Source of the DNA: an uncultured Clostridia bacterium | Lineage (GTDB): Bacteria; Bacillota; Clostridia; Peptostreptococcales; Anaerovoracaceae | Length of the DNA: 64,000 nt | Assembly (NCBI GenBank): GCA_934233735.1 | Contig: CAKQGQ010000005.1 | Coordinates: 62,001-126,000, forward strand | Direction of reading: 5' to 3' | Shown here: positions 49,972 to 58,834 of the stretch, piece after piece | Position numbering within the stretch: position 1 is the first letter of the stretch | Layout of the letters: every line of letters begins with the position of its first letter | Translations under genes and position numbers: made by a program | Notes under the pieces: model-generated | What the model was told of the DNA's origin: nothing | Database searches by the model: none | The model's input: only the letters and a program-made list of their open reading frames with translations

Positions 49972-51091
49972 ATACCGAGTATACCCAAATGAGCAGCAAC
50001 GCATACTTATCGCCAAAACAATCGGTGCTTCTCGTTTCGTATATAACAAGATGCTTGAACTGAATAAGGAAGCCTATGCGAATGGTGAGAAGCTCGCTTC
50101 CCGCAACGCATTCAACTATCGCCTCACTAAACTAAAGAAAGAATACGAGTGGCTGTATGAAGTTGACTCTACTGCCCTTACTGCTGCCAATGATAACCTG
50201 GCAAACGCTTTCAAAGGCTTCTTCGCGGGAAAGACGGGTTTCCCCAATTTCCACAAGAAGAAATTTTCGGGTTCGTATACCTCAAAACGCATAAAAAACA
50301 CCAACAATATATCAATCGGTGATAACTATGTACACTTACCAAAGGTTGGTATACTTAAGGCTAAAATACACAAGAAAAGTAAGGTAGACTGGAACCTCAA
50401 GTCTGCCACGGTTTCCATTGAGTCCGACGAGAAATACTATGTGTCTTTGCTCTTTGCGTTTGAGAGAACCATAAATAAAGTTCCCGTGTCAACGAACGCC
50501 ATTGGGCTTGACTATGCCTCGAATGGTTTATATGTGGATAGCAACGGCAAGACCGGCACGAATCACAAATATTACCGTGAAAGCCAAACCAAACTTGCAA
50601 AACAGCAACGCAGGCTTTCTCGTATGCAAGGCTCAAAAAAAGGCGAGGCGAAATCAAATAACTATATCAAGCAGCTTCGTAAAGTCAATAAAATGCAAAG
50701 GCATATCGCAAACCAACGCCTCGACAATCTGCACAAAATATCTTCTGAGATAGCCAATCAGTATGATGTTGTCTGCGTAGAAAATCTAAATATGCGTGCC
50801 ATGGCAAACAAAGGCTTTGGCAACGGCAAAGCGACCATGGATAACGGATACGGCTTGCTTCAAAATATGCTTGAATACAAACTTTCTGACCGAGGAAAGT
50901 ATTTTGTCAAGGTCGATAAATGGTTTCCTTCGAGTCAAATTTGCCATCGCTGCGGCACGCTGCATCCGGAGATGAAAGACTTACGCATTCGCAAGATGGC
51001 ATGTTCTTGCGGTATTTGCATAAGCCGCGACCAAAATGCCGCCATCAACATAAAAAAAGAAGGTCTGCGCATCCTGGAATTCGGAGCGTAA
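49943..51091 (+). CDS. tnpB: TnpB RNA-guided nuclease
   Basis: 382 residues. RuvC pieces: Asp in IGLDYASNGLYVD, Glu in VVCVENLNMRAM and Asp in ISRDQNAAINI, all present. The zinc finger is ICHRCGTLHP with CSCGIC. TnpB nucleases, relatives of Cas12, cut DNA matching a guide carried by an RNA from the element's right end, which keeps the element at its site. The right end directly after the gene has the matching hairpin. Length is normal. Confidence 0.93.
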   Translation: MTETTLRTIKYRVYPNEQQRILIAKTIGASRFVYNKMLELNKEAYANGEKLASRNAFNYRLTKLKKEYEWLYEVDSTALTAANDNLANAFKGFFAGKTGFPNFHKKKFSGSYTSKRIKNTNNISIGDNYVHLPKVGILKAKIHKKSKVDWNLKSATVSIESDEKYYVSLLFAFERTINKVPVSTNAIGLDYASNGLYVDSNGKTGTNHKYYRESQTKLAKQQRRLSRMQGSKKGEAKSNNYIKQLRKVNKMQRHIANQRLDNLHKISSEIANQYDVVCVENLNMRAMANKGFGNGKATMDNGYGLLQNMLEYKLSDRGKYFVKVDKWFPSSQICHRCGTLHPEMKDLRIRKMACSCGICISRDQNAAINIKKEGLRILEFGA

Positions 51092-51238
51092 ACCTTCATA
51101 ATGACATATGGTACGGTAGGAACTATCGAAACCTAACGCTTGTGGAGATTGTGGGAAAACTGCTTTCTGCGGAAAGATGTGAGAATAACCGCGATCATTG
51201 AAGCAAGAAGCTCGGTAATTTATTGCCGAGTAGTTCAC
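51000..51238 (+). ncRNA. Probable omega RNA (TnpB guide RNA scaffold)
   Basis: From the 3' end of tnpB through the right-end hairpin at 51211-51230 to TTCAC at 51238. Known omega RNAs overlap the tnpB end, include the right-end hairpin, and take their guide from the flanking DNA, here the bases after 51238. The 5' limit is approximate. GGAAAACTGCTTTCTGCGGAAAG and other small inverted pieces at about 51150-51175 give further folding. Confidence 0.55.
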
Positions 51239-51267
51239 AAACTCTGAAAGGAGATACGAAGGAAAAG

Positions 51268-52119
51268 ATGGAAGTTGTAATTATCACAGGCTTATCGGGA
51301 GCCGGAAAAACGAAGGCGGCGGACTGGTTTGAGGACAAGGGCTATTACTGCATCGACAATATGCCGCCGGCTCTGATCAAAAACTTTATCGAGCTTACCC
51401 TTTCGGGAGTCAGGCAGGTCACGAAGGCGGCTTTTGTCGTCGATGTGCGAGGAGGTTTATTTTTCCATGATTTGAAAAACAGCATTGCAGCACTCGAAAA
51501 CGACGAAAATGTGGATTTTAAGATTTTGTTCGTAGAGGCTTCCAATGAGGCTTTGATAAGGCGCTACAACGAAACGCGGCGAATTCACCCGCTTTCCACG
51601 GCGGCGATTACGGCGGAAGTCATTGAAGAGGAACGGCAGAAATTATCGGAGCTTCGCACGCACGCGACCTACATCATCGATACATCTTCCCTCAAAGTCG
51701 CTGAATTCAATGCAGAACTGGACAGAGTGTTCACAAAGGGCCAGGCAAATGATTCCTTTATTCTGAATTTCATGTCGTTTGGCTATAAGCACGGGATTCC
51801 GCTCGAAGCCGACTGGGTGCTGGATGTGCGTTTTATTCCGAATCCGTATTATGTGCCGAGCTTGAAGCCTTTGACCGGAAACAACAAAAAAGTTTCCCAG
51901 TATGTACTCAAGCACGACATCACAAAGGAATTTATCAACAGACTTGTGGAAATCATCAAGCGTCTGATTCCATGCTATATCAAAGAAGGTAAGTACAGCC
52001 TGACGGTGGCACTGGGCTGCACGGGAGGGCATCACCGCTCGGTTGCGGTTGCCAATGAGGTTTACCGGATTTTTTCGGAAGAGGACCGCAGGGTGACGAT
52101 TGAGCACAGAGACCTATAA
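51268..52119 (+). CDS. rapZ: RNase adapter / nucleotide-binding protein RapZ
   Basis: 283 residues from ATG 51268. Walker A is GLSGAGKT (residues 8-15), followed by WFEDKGYYCIDNMPPALI. The C-terminal domain has GYKHGIPLEADWVLDVRFIPNPYY and LGCTGGHHRSV, the ligand-binding hallmark. In Gram-positives (YvcJ) it links cell-wall precursor levels with competence or sRNA control. It usually stands directly before yvcK and whiA; here yvcK is absent and a kce gene stands between rapZ and whiA. Confidence 0.95.
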   Translation: MEVVIITGLSGAGKTKAADWFEDKGYYCIDNMPPALIKNFIELTLSGVRQVTKAAFVVDVRGGLFFHDLKNSIAALENDENVDFKILFVEASNEALIRRYNETRRIHPLSTAAITAEVIEEERQKLSELRTHATYIIDTSSLKVAEFNAELDRVFTKGQANDSFILNFMSFGYKHGIPLEADWVLDVRFIPNPYYVPSLKPLTGNNKKVSQYVLKHDITKEFINRLVEIIKRLIPCYIKEGKYSLTVALGCTGGHHRSVAVANEVYRIFSEEDRRVTIEHRDL

Positions 52120-52152
52120 AGCAGAAGAAACTGTGAAAAAAGTTTTAACCAC

Positions 52153-52181
52153 TTGAATATCATTTCGTGTGATGATATAAT
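52153..52181 (+). promoter_or_regulatory. Promoter of kce
   Basis: TTGAAT (52153-52158), 17 bases, TATAAT (52176-52181). It separates kce transcription from rapZ. Confidence 0.75.
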
Positions 52182-52263
52182 ATTTATATGAGTGCGGATT
52201 TTAGGCACAACTATTAGTAATTATTTTGTTTGAAAGAATGAAATAAAAAGGAGATCGATGAAA

Positions 52264-53091
52264 ATGGACAAATTAATTATCAGTGCATGTATTTGCGGTG
52301 CGGAAGTAACTAAGGAAAACAACCCTGCAGTTCCTTATACTGTAGAAGAAGTTGTAAGAGAAGCAAAATCTGCTTATGATGCAGGTGCAGCTCTTATCCA
52401 CCTTCACGTAAGATGGGACGACGGTACTCCGACACAGGACAAGGGCAGATTCCAGGAAATGGTTGACGCTATCAGAAAAGAATGTCCGGATGTTATTATC
52501 CAGCCTTCCACAGGTGGAGCAGTTGGTATGACTGACCTTGAAAGATTACAGTCAACAGAAATCACTCCAACCCCTGAAATGGCAACATTAGACTGCGGTA
52601 CTTGCAACTTCGGCGGAGACGATATTTTCGTAAATACAGATAACACAATCAACAACTTCGGCGACATCATGCAGGAAAGAGGCATTAAGCCTGAATGCGA
52701 AGTATTCGATAAGGGCATGATCGACTTAGCTCTTAAGGCTGCTAAGAAGGGTCACATTAAATACCCAATCCACTTCGACTTTGTACTTGGCGTTCAGATG
52801 ACAGCTACAGTTCGCGACCTCGTTATCATGGCTACTTCCATCCCTGCAGACTCCACTTGGACTGCTACAGGTATCGGTAAGAACGCATGGGGCATCGCTG
52901 CTGCTACAATCGCTATGGGCGGACACGTTCGTGTTGGTTTCGAAGACAATGTATACATGTCCAAGGGCGTACTCGCTAAATCCAACGGCGAAATGGTAGA
53001 AAGAGTTGTTCAGATGGCTAAGCTGCTCAACAGAGAAGTTGCTACTCCTGCTGAAGCAAGAGAAATCTTAGGATTAGCTCCACTGAAATAA
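52264..53091 (+). CDS. kce: 3-keto-5-aminohexanoate cleavage enzyme (BKACE family)
   Basis: 275 residues from ATG 52264, ten bases after GGAG. With this start the family's key residues fall in place: Glu14 (GAEVTKE), zinc ligands His46 and His48 (IHLHVR), Ser82 (QPSTGG) and Glu227 in VGFEDN. Kce joins a beta-keto acid with acetyl-CoA in lysine fermentation; other BKACE members act on related keto acids. No other lysine-fermentation gene is near. Codon use is more biased than its neighbours, and it has its own promoter and terminator, both signs of high expression. Confidence 0.85.
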   Translation: MDKLIISACICGAEVTKENNPAVPYTVEEVVREAKSAYDAGAALIHLHVRWDDGTPTQDKGRFQEMVDAIRKECPDVIIQPSTGGAVGMTDLERLQSTEITPTPEMATLDCGTCNFGGDDIFVNTDNTINNFGDIMQERGIKPECEVFDKGMIDLALKAAKKGHIKYPIHFDFVLGVQMTATVRDLVIMATSIPADSTWTATGIGKNAWGIAAATIAMGGHVRVGFEDNVYMSKGVLAKSNGEMVERVVQMAKLLNREVATPAEAREILGLAPLK

Positions 53092-53122
53092 TCGAACAGA
53101 AAATACATAGGCAACTTGTGAA

Positions 53123-53148
53123 GGAGCGGCGGATGTCGCTCCTTTTTT
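53123..53148 (+). terminator. Terminator after kce
   Basis: GGAGCG and CGCTCC pair around an 8-base loop, followed by TTTTTT (53143-53148). Confidence 0.85.
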
Positions 53149-53211
53149 GAAAATTGCGCGTTAATCAGCGGCACATAGAACAAAATGCAAAAGTAAAGGA
53201 ATCGAAATACT

Positions 53212-54168
53212 ATGTCATTCGCATCTGACACGAAAAACGAATTATCAAGAATCGAACCCGAAAAGAAATGCTGCATGCTCGCGGAAATTTCGGGCTTTCT
53301 TCGCGTGGCGGGAAGCATCGGACTTGTCGGCTTGGGTAAATTCCGCATCAAAATTACCACCGAAAATCCGGCAGTCGCAAGACACTACAAGAAGCTTTTG
53401 CAGGATTACTTCGGAATCGAAACCAAGCTCGAAATCGGTGAAGGCAAGGCTGTCGGAAAAGCTCGCACGGGGAAAAAATACGCGTACAGCATCACGATCG
53501 ATGCAGATAATCTCAGTGAGCAGATTCTCCGTGAAACGGGAATGCTTCTGATTAAAGAAGGGAACAACTATTTTTCGGACGGGATTTACAGCGGCATCGT
53601 GCGAACCAAGTGCTGCAAGAAAGCTTATCTGCGTGGCGTGTTCATGGGTGCAGGCACAATGAGCGACCCGGAAAAAAGCTACGACCTTGAGTTTGTGCTG
53701 AACTCGGAGACGATGGCACAGGACCTCCGGAGACTGATCAATTCCTTTGTCGACCTCAGCTGCAAGGTGGTTAAGCGCGGGAAAAAATATGTTGTATACA
53801 TGAAAAAAGCCGACTATATCAGCGACACTCTGGCGATTATGGGCGCAAGCAATCAGGTGTTCAGCATGGAAGAAACCAGAATCAAGAAAGCAATGGTCAA
53901 TTCCGCGAAGCGAAGTGTCAACTGCGACAACGCAAACATGGACAGAACGATTGAAGCCTCCATCAAGCAGGCTGCCGCAATCAAAAAAATAGACGAAAAA
54001 ATCGGAATATCCGCGCTTCCGGATAAGCTTCGGGAAGTTGCGGAACTCCGTCTTGAAAACCCCGATATTTCAATAGCATCACTCGGCGAATTATGTGATC
54101 CGCCGCTGAAAAAATCGGGAATCAACAATCGAATCAAAAAATTGGAAGAAATAGCCGCGAAACTATAA
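53212..54168 (+). CDS. whiA: DNA-binding protein WhiA
   Basis: 318 residues. The N-terminal part is a LAGLIDADG-like homing-endonuclease fold without catalytic function (FSSDTKNEL-type start MSFASDTKNELSRIEPEK, GVFMGAGTMSDPEKSYDLEF). The C-terminal helix-turn-helix region has NCDNANMDRTIEASIKQ, LPDKLREVAELRLENPDISIASLGELCDPPLKKSGINNRIKKL. WhiA affects cell division and chromosome segregation in Gram-positives. The terminator hairpin uses the last codons of the gene. Confidence 0.95.
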   Translation: MSFASDTKNELSRIEPEKKCCMLAEISGFLRVAGSIGLVGLGKFRIKITTENPAVARHYKKLLQDYFGIETKLEIGEGKAVGKARTGKKYAYSITIDADNLSEQILRETGMLLIKEGNNYFSDGIYSGIVRTKCCKKAYLRGVFMGAGTMSDPEKSYDLEFVLNSETMAQDLRRLINSFVDLSCKVVKRGKKYVVYMKKADYISDTLAIMGASNQVFSMEETRIKKAMVNSAKRSVNCDNANMDRTIEASIKQAAAIKKIDEKIGISALPDKLREVAELRLENPDISIASLGELCDPPLKKSGINNRIKKLEEIAAKL

Positions 54169-54187
54169 AGTGTTTTCGCGGTTTTTT
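54155..54187 (+). terminator. Terminator overlapping the end of whiA
   Basis: CCGCGAAA (54155-54162) and TTTCGCGG (54174-54181) pair, followed by TTTTTT. Confidence 0.85.
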
Positions 54188-54345
54188 GCATATAATTTAG
54201 ATAATGTCTAAATTTTTGGACAATTTTTCGGAAATGTTCAAAATTGCTCAGCTTTTGCTAAAATGTGGTTTTAGTATGTTTGAAATTGTGGTAAAAATAA
54301 TAAAAGGCGTATAGGTGATTATTTTTAGGACAAGGAGGCGAGTAA

Positions 54346-54672
54346 GTGTTTACGGAAGAAATAAACAAAATTCGCGAGGCCGAGGAGGCGGCGGATGCTA
54401 TGCGCAGAAACGCAAAGACGGATGCCAGGCAGATGATTGAAGCTGCGAAATCCGAGGCAAAAAAAACAACAGAGCGGGCACAGGCGCAGGCAAAAGAGCA
54501 TGCAGCCGCGTATCTGAAGGAGGGCGAGAAACAGGCAGAAGCAGATTATGAAGCTGCCATGAATCAAGCCCGGGAAACTGCCGAATCTCTGGTAAAAGAT
54601 GCGGAGGCTCGGAAAAAACAAGCTATTGAAACGATAGCGGAAAGGATTATAGAAATCAGTGTCAATCATTAG
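54346..54672 (+). CDS. ntpF: V-type ATPase peripheral stalk subunit (NtpF/G-H type)
   Basis: 108 residues from GTG 54346 behind ACAAGGAGGCGAG. The whole protein is one long Ala/Glu/Lys/Gln-rich coiled coil (AEEAADAMRRNAKTDARQMI), as expected for the stalk subunit that holds the head of the rotary ATPase and pairs with subunit E. First gene of a nine-gene operon in the enterococcal order. It overlaps the next gene by 14 bases. Confidence 0.8.
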   Translation: MFTEEINKIREAEEAADAMRRNAKTDARQMIEAAKSEAKKTTERAQAQAKEHAAAYLKEGEKQAEADYEAAMNQARETAESLVKDAEARKKQAIETIAERIIEISVNH

Positions 54673-56671
54673 AATGCAAAAGGTTGCGGTTTTGGGACTG
54701 GATGCAGATAAAAAGAGACTGATGTCAGAGCTGATGGACTTAGGCGTCGTTGAACTTACGGATTGCTCGGCAATGTCCGGGGAGGATTTTCGTAACGCGA
54801 ATCTGACGCAGGATGGCGTGCCGGAGACGGTCGAGTTTTTCGAAAAGAAGGTCTTTGATGCGGCACAGGCGCTGGAAGTTTTGGAAAAATACGGAGAAAT
54901 CAAAGAACCGCTTTTCCACACACGGCGCCGGGTAAAAAAGCCTCAGTTCAAAGGAATCGGTGAAAGTGAAGAACAGACACGGGCAAAAATCGACAAGCTT
55001 TTAAACCTTGCGGAGAAAATCAAAAATGCAAGTGACCGAATCAACCGGATTGAAAGCGATACGGCGATGCTGACCCCGTGGAAAAGCTTTGACCTTTCGC
55101 TTGCGGAGAGGGGAACGCAGACGACAGACATCACGCTTGGAGTGATTCCAAAGACTGATTTTCGGAGTTTTTCCGAAGTGACAGAAAAACTGCAGAGAGC
55201 ATCTGCTGAAGGCGAAAATGCTGAGGCGATGCAGTATTGTATGATCAAACAGGTATCGGAAGATAAGGATTATATGTACGCAGCCTTTGTCACAGGAAAA
55301 GAAGAAACGAAAGCAGTTACGGCGCAGCTTCGGGAAATTGGTTTCTCAGAGCTGAACTTATCTGCATTTGCAGGAACTGCGGATGAAAACTTGAAACAAT
55401 TGAATAAGGAAAAACAAGAGGCAGAGGAAACTTTGCAAAAATTAAAAGAGGAAATTAAAACTCTGAAAGCTTGGAAAGAGCCTGTCGAAGACTATGCAGA
55501 CTACTTTACGGTCGAGGCAGACAAAGAAAGAAGCAGAGAAAAACTTCTTAGGACTTCGAAGACTTTCCTCCTTGAGGGGTGGCTTCCGGTACGGACGAAG
55601 GTGCGGGTAACGCAGATCTTAGACGAAAACAACACCTGCTATCAATTCCGTGATCCGGAAGAAGGAGAAGAAGTTCCGGTTCTGCTTGAGAACAAGAGCT
55701 TTTTCCAACCGACGGAGGCGATTACGGAAATGTACTCGCTGCCGAGTTATTGGGGATTTGATCCGACTTCCATCTACTCGCTGTTCTATATCATTTTCTT
55801 CGGAATGATGTTCAGTGATGCGGGATACGGATTGCTTCTGGCAGTCGGATGCGGAGTCATTTTGAGAAAATTTGACCTTGAGGGTACGACCTTTAAAATG
55901 ATAAAACTTTTCTTCTACTGTGGTATTTCGACCACGGTATGGGGCGTACTTTTCGGGGGATTCTTTGGGGACTTGATCGGCGTCTTTTCAAACACCTTCC
56001 TCGGAAAACAAATTGCCTTTAACGCAGTTTGGTTCAATCCGCTGGAAGACCCGATGAAGCTTTTGATTTTCTCGCTGATACTCGGCGTGATTCATCTCTT
56101 TATCGGAATGGGAATCCAGGCATATATGCAGATCAAAGATGGAAAATTTGTGGATGCAGTCTGTGACGAGGGCTTCTGGTATCTGACGATTCTGGGCCTT
56201 GCGGCATGGCTTTGCGGTTCTGCGGCATTCGACTCGGCGGTGCTTTCTGCCGCAGGTATGTGGATGAGCATCGCAGGTGCGGCCGGTCTTCTGATTGCAG
56301 GAGGACGAGGCAGGAAAGGCATCGGCAAAATCGTCGGAGGCTTTTCAAATCTGTATAACATCACAAGCTGGATTTCGGATATTTTGTCTTATGCCAGACT
56401 TTTGGCACTGGGACTTGCGACCGGCGTTATCGCACAGGTAGTAAATACGATGGGCTCGCTGTTCGGCGGAGGAATTGCCGGACTGATCCTGTTCCTGCTT
56501 ATCTTTGTGGTGGGACACGCTGTGAACTTTGCAATCAACCTGCTGGGCGCGTTTATTCACTCGGCAAGACTGCAGTATGTAGAGTTTTTTGGCAAATTCT
56601 ATGTGGACGGCGGAGAACCTTTCGACCCGCTGCGCAGAAAGACGAAATATATCCGTGTTGATGAAGAATAA
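54659..56671 (+). CDS. ntpI: V-type ATP synthase subunit I
   Basis: 670 residues from GTG 54659. The N-terminal 340 residues are a cytoplasmic coiled stalk (IIRMQKVAVLGLDADKKRLMSELMDLGVVEL is the family start). The C-terminal half has seven or eight membrane helices, with FGMMFSDAGYGLLLAVGCG and WISDILSYARLLALGLATGVIA; the Arg in SYARLLALG is the conserved residue that faces the ion-binding site of the K ring. This is the stator part of the membrane motor. Confidence 0.95.
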   Translation: MSIIRMQKVAVLGLDADKKRLMSELMDLGVVELTDCSAMSGEDFRNANLTQDGVPETVEFFEKKVFDAAQALEVLEKYGEIKEPLFHTRRRVKKPQFKGIGESEEQTRAKIDKLLNLAEKIKNASDRINRIESDTAMLTPWKSFDLSLAERGTQTTDITLGVIPKTDFRSFSEVTEKLQRASAEGENAEAMQYCMIKQVSEDKDYMYAAFVTGKEETKAVTAQLREIGFSELNLSAFAGTADENLKQLNKEKQEAEETLQKLKEEIKTLKAWKEPVEDYADYFTVEADKERSREKLLRTSKTFLLEGWLPVRTKVRVTQILDENNTCYQFRDPEEGEEVPVLLENKSFFQPTEAITEMYSLPSYWGFDPTSIYSLFYIIFFGMMFSDAGYGLLLAVGCGVILRKFDLEGTTFKMIKLFFYCGISTTVWGVLFGGFFGDLIGVFSNTFLGKQIAFNAVWFNPLEDPMKLLIFSLILGVIHLFIGMGIQAYMQIKDGKFVDAVCDEGFWYLTILGLAAWLCGSAAFDSAVLSAAGMWMSIAGAAGLLIAGGRGRKGIGKIVGGFSNLYNITSWISDILSYARLLALGLATGVIAQVVNTMGSLFGGGIAGLILFLLIFVVGHAVNFAINLLGAFIHSARLQYVEFFGKFYVDGGEPFDPLRRKTKYIRVDEE

Positions 56672-56698
56672 AAAACAGAAAAACAGGAGGAATATAAG

Positions 56699-57181
56699 AT
56701 GTTTTTTGAATATATTGACGGAAACAGTTTAGCAATTTTAGGTGCTGCAATCGCGGCGCTGGCAGGTATCGGCTCTGCAATGGGCGTGGGTATCGCAGGT
56801 CAGGCGGCTTCGGCTGTTGTAGCGGAAGACCCGAAAAAATTCGGTAAAACAATCATTTTGCAGGCACTCCCGGGTACGCAGGGTATTTACGGTCTGATTA
56901 TCGCATTCCTGATCATGGTAAAAATCGGCCTGCTCAGCGGAAACATGGTTGACCTCACTGCAGCTCAGGGATTCTATTTCATGTGCGCAGGCATTCCAAT
57001 CGGAGCAGTTGGTATTTGGTCCGGTATTGCACAGGGAAAGGCAGCAGCTGCTGCACTTCAGCTTACAGCTAAGAGACCGGATCAGATGGTTAAAGGTATC
57101 ATCTATACCGCAATGGTAGAAACTTACGCGATTTTCGCACTGCTTGTTTCGGTACTGATCTGGCTGAGAATACCGGTTTAG
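56699..57181 (+). CDS. ntpK: V-type ATP synthase subunit K (rotor ring), Na+-type
   Basis: 160 residues with four helices, the double-hairpin proteolipid. Residues equal to the sodium ligands of Enterococcus NtpK are all present: Leu57, Thr60 and Gln61 in LPGTQG, Tyr64, Gln112 in IAQGK and Glu141 in MVETYA. The ring would therefore carry Na+ rather than H+. The strong ribosome site (ACAGGAGGAATATAAG) fits the many copies needed per complex. Confidence 0.95.
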   Translation: MFFEYIDGNSLAILGAAIAALAGIGSAMGVGIAGQAASAVVAEDPKKFGKTIILQALPGTQGIYGLIIAFLIMVKIGLLSGNMVDLTAAQGFYFMCAGIPIGAVGIWSGIAQGKAAAAALQLTAKRPDQMVKGIIYTAMVETYAIFALLVSVLIWLRIPV

Positions 57182-57194
57182 AAAGGACGACAAT

Positions 57195-57815
57195 ATGGGC
57201 ATTGAAAAAATTACCGATAGAATCGCTGCCGAGGCTAAGGCCGATTATGATGCGGTAGTGGGCAGTGCCAAGCAGGAGGCTCGGTCAATCCTCGCAGACG
57301 CAAAGGCTGCGGCGGAGAAAATTTTGGCGGATGCCGAAGAGAGCGGACGCACTGAAAAAGAAAAAGCAGTAAAATATGGAAAATCAGCGGCGGACATCGA
57401 TGCGGGAAAAATTATCCTGAAGAAAAAACAGGAACTCCTCTCGGATTGTTTTGCAGGGATGGTAGATTACATTATCGGAATTGAAGAATATCGCTATATA
57501 GAACTTTTGGTGGAGCTTGGAGATGCGGCCGACATGTACGGCGGCAAGCTCTTGTTCAACGCTGATGAAAAGGAAAGAATCGGGCAGAAGGTCTGCGACG
57601 CGCTGAATCGCGCGGTTGCTTCAAAGAGAAGAGACAGATACGGAGACGAAATCCAGTATGCGGAGCGTTTCACTTTGGATGAAGAAGTGGGAAATATGAA
57701 AGGTGGTTATATTGTCACCTATCGTTCGACGTTCGCAGACTGTACCATCGAGTCTCTGGTAAAGGAGCACCGCATGGATCTTGCCGGTGAAGCAGCGAAA
57801 ATTTTATTTACCTAA
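57195..57815 (+). CDS. ntpE: V-type ATP synthase subunit E
   Basis: 206 residues. The first 95 are a long Ala/Lys/Glu helix (AKAAAEKILADAEESGRTEKEK), the peripheral stalk; the rest forms the globular head-binding domain, ending in GNMKGGYIVTYRSTFADCTIESLVKEHRMDLAGEAAKILF, which has the Gly-Gly and E-x-L pattern of the family. It starts 13 bases after ntpK. Confidence 0.88.
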   Translation: MGIEKITDRIAAEAKADYDAVVGSAKQEARSILADAKAAAEKILADAEESGRTEKEKAVKYGKSAADIDAGKIILKKKQELLSDCFAGMVDYIIGIEEYRYIELLVELGDAADMYGGKLLFNADEKERIGQKVCDALNRAVASKRRDRYGDEIQYAERFTLDEEVGNMKGGYIVTYRSTFADCTIESLVKEHRMDLAGEAAKILFT

Positions 57816-57826
57816 AGGGGGATACA

Positions 57827-58834
57827 ATGGCAAAGAAAAGCGAATATGATTATATATTCCCTTCGGTACTGATTCGCAGCAAAGAAACTTCGCTTCTGAA
57901 ACGCGCTGACATGGAAAAAGTCATGGAGCAGAAAGACGTGCAGGGCGCAATGAAAGTTTTAAGCGAGTTCGGATATGGCGACGGTAAGGACAGCGAGGAT
58001 GCGCGTGCCTTCGAGAAGGCTCTCGACGCAGGTCTTGCTGAAAGCTATGAGCTTGTATTTTCTGTGCTTTCGGACGAACCGCAGATGAAACTTTTCCTGT
58101 ACCCAAGCGATTATCATAATGTAAAGGTTCTTTTGAAGGCGGAGGCGCTTAAGACAGACCCGGCACCGCTTTTGCTGGAGTCCGCGGCGATACCGCCTCA
58201 GGAAATGCAGGAAATGATTCGCAAAAGAGATTTTGCGCTGTTTTCCGTTTCCATGAAGCAGGCGATTACCGAGGCGGCAGAGGTCTTCGCCAAGAGCCGT
58301 GACCCGCAGGAAATCGACATTATTTTAGACCGCGCATGTTACCGCGATATGCTTGAAGAAGCGGAAAAGCTTGATAATGCTTTTGTGACGGGCTATGTGA
58401 AGCTCTTAATTGACAGCCTGAACATGAGCGCGTTTATCAGACTTCGCAAAATCGGAAAATCCAAGAATTTCTTCGAAAAGATTTTCCTTACGGGCGGAAA
58501 CCTCGAGGAGCGTTTCTTTGAAGGCTCCTGTGAAGAGGCGTACAGCTCGATTGCAGACAAGTTGCAGCCGTTTGGCTATTACGAAGTTTTTGCGGAGGGA
58601 GCGAAGGCGGTTACCGAAAAGGGAAGCTACAGTGAGCTTGAAAAAATTCTCGACAATTTGAAAATCCGTTTTGCGGCAGAGTGCAAATATCAGCCGTTCG
58701 GATTGGAAACCGCTGCGGCTTATCTGATTGCCAAAGAGATGGAGGTTAAGAACCTCAGAATTATCTTTGCGGGCAAGATTGCCGGAACAGCTGCGGAAAT
58801 TGTAGCGGAAAGGTTAAGGGAAACTTATGTATAA
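57827..58834 (+). CDS. ntpC: V-type ATP synthase subunit C
   Basis: 335 residues, all helical. Family pieces: YIFPSVLIRSKETSLLKRADMEKVMEQKDVQGAMKVLSEFGYG, FLYPSDYHNVKVLLKAE and PFGLETAAAYLIAKEMEVKNLRIIFAGK. Subunit C joins the membrane ring to the central stalk. It follows ntpE by 11 bases with AAAGGGGGATAC ahead, and overlaps the next gene by eight bases. Confidence 0.92.
   Translation: MAKKSEYDYIFPSVLIRSKETSLLKRADMEKVMEQKDVQGAMKVLSEFGYGDGKDSEDARAFEKALDAGLAESYELVFSVLSDEPQMKLFLYPSDYHNVKVLLKAEALKTDPAPLLLESAAIPPQEMQEMIRKRDFALFSVSMKQAITEAAEVFAKSRDPQEIDIILDRACYRDMLEEAEKLDNAFVTGYVKLLIDSLNMSAFIRLRKIGKSKNFFEKIFLTGGNLEERFFEGSCEEAYSSIADKLQPFGYYEVFAEGAKAVTEKGSYSELEKILDNLKIRFAAECKYQPFGLETAAAYLIAKEMEVKNLRIIFAGKIAGTAAEIVAERLRETYV

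Larger units (their letters stand above)
49413..51238 (+). mobile_element. IS200/IS605-family element with tnpA and tnpB
   Basis: About 1.83 kb. The left end carries a hairpin with 15-base arms (49415-49429, 49440-49454); the right end carries CTCGGTAA-TTTA-TTGCCGAG (51211-51230) followed by TAGTTCAC. Both contain the same core, CTCGG-N10-CCGAGT, as expected for the subterminal hairpins recognised by TnpA. There is no target duplication, as is usual for the family. Both genes are intact, so the element may be active. Exact left cut is uncertain by several bases. Confidence 0.85.
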
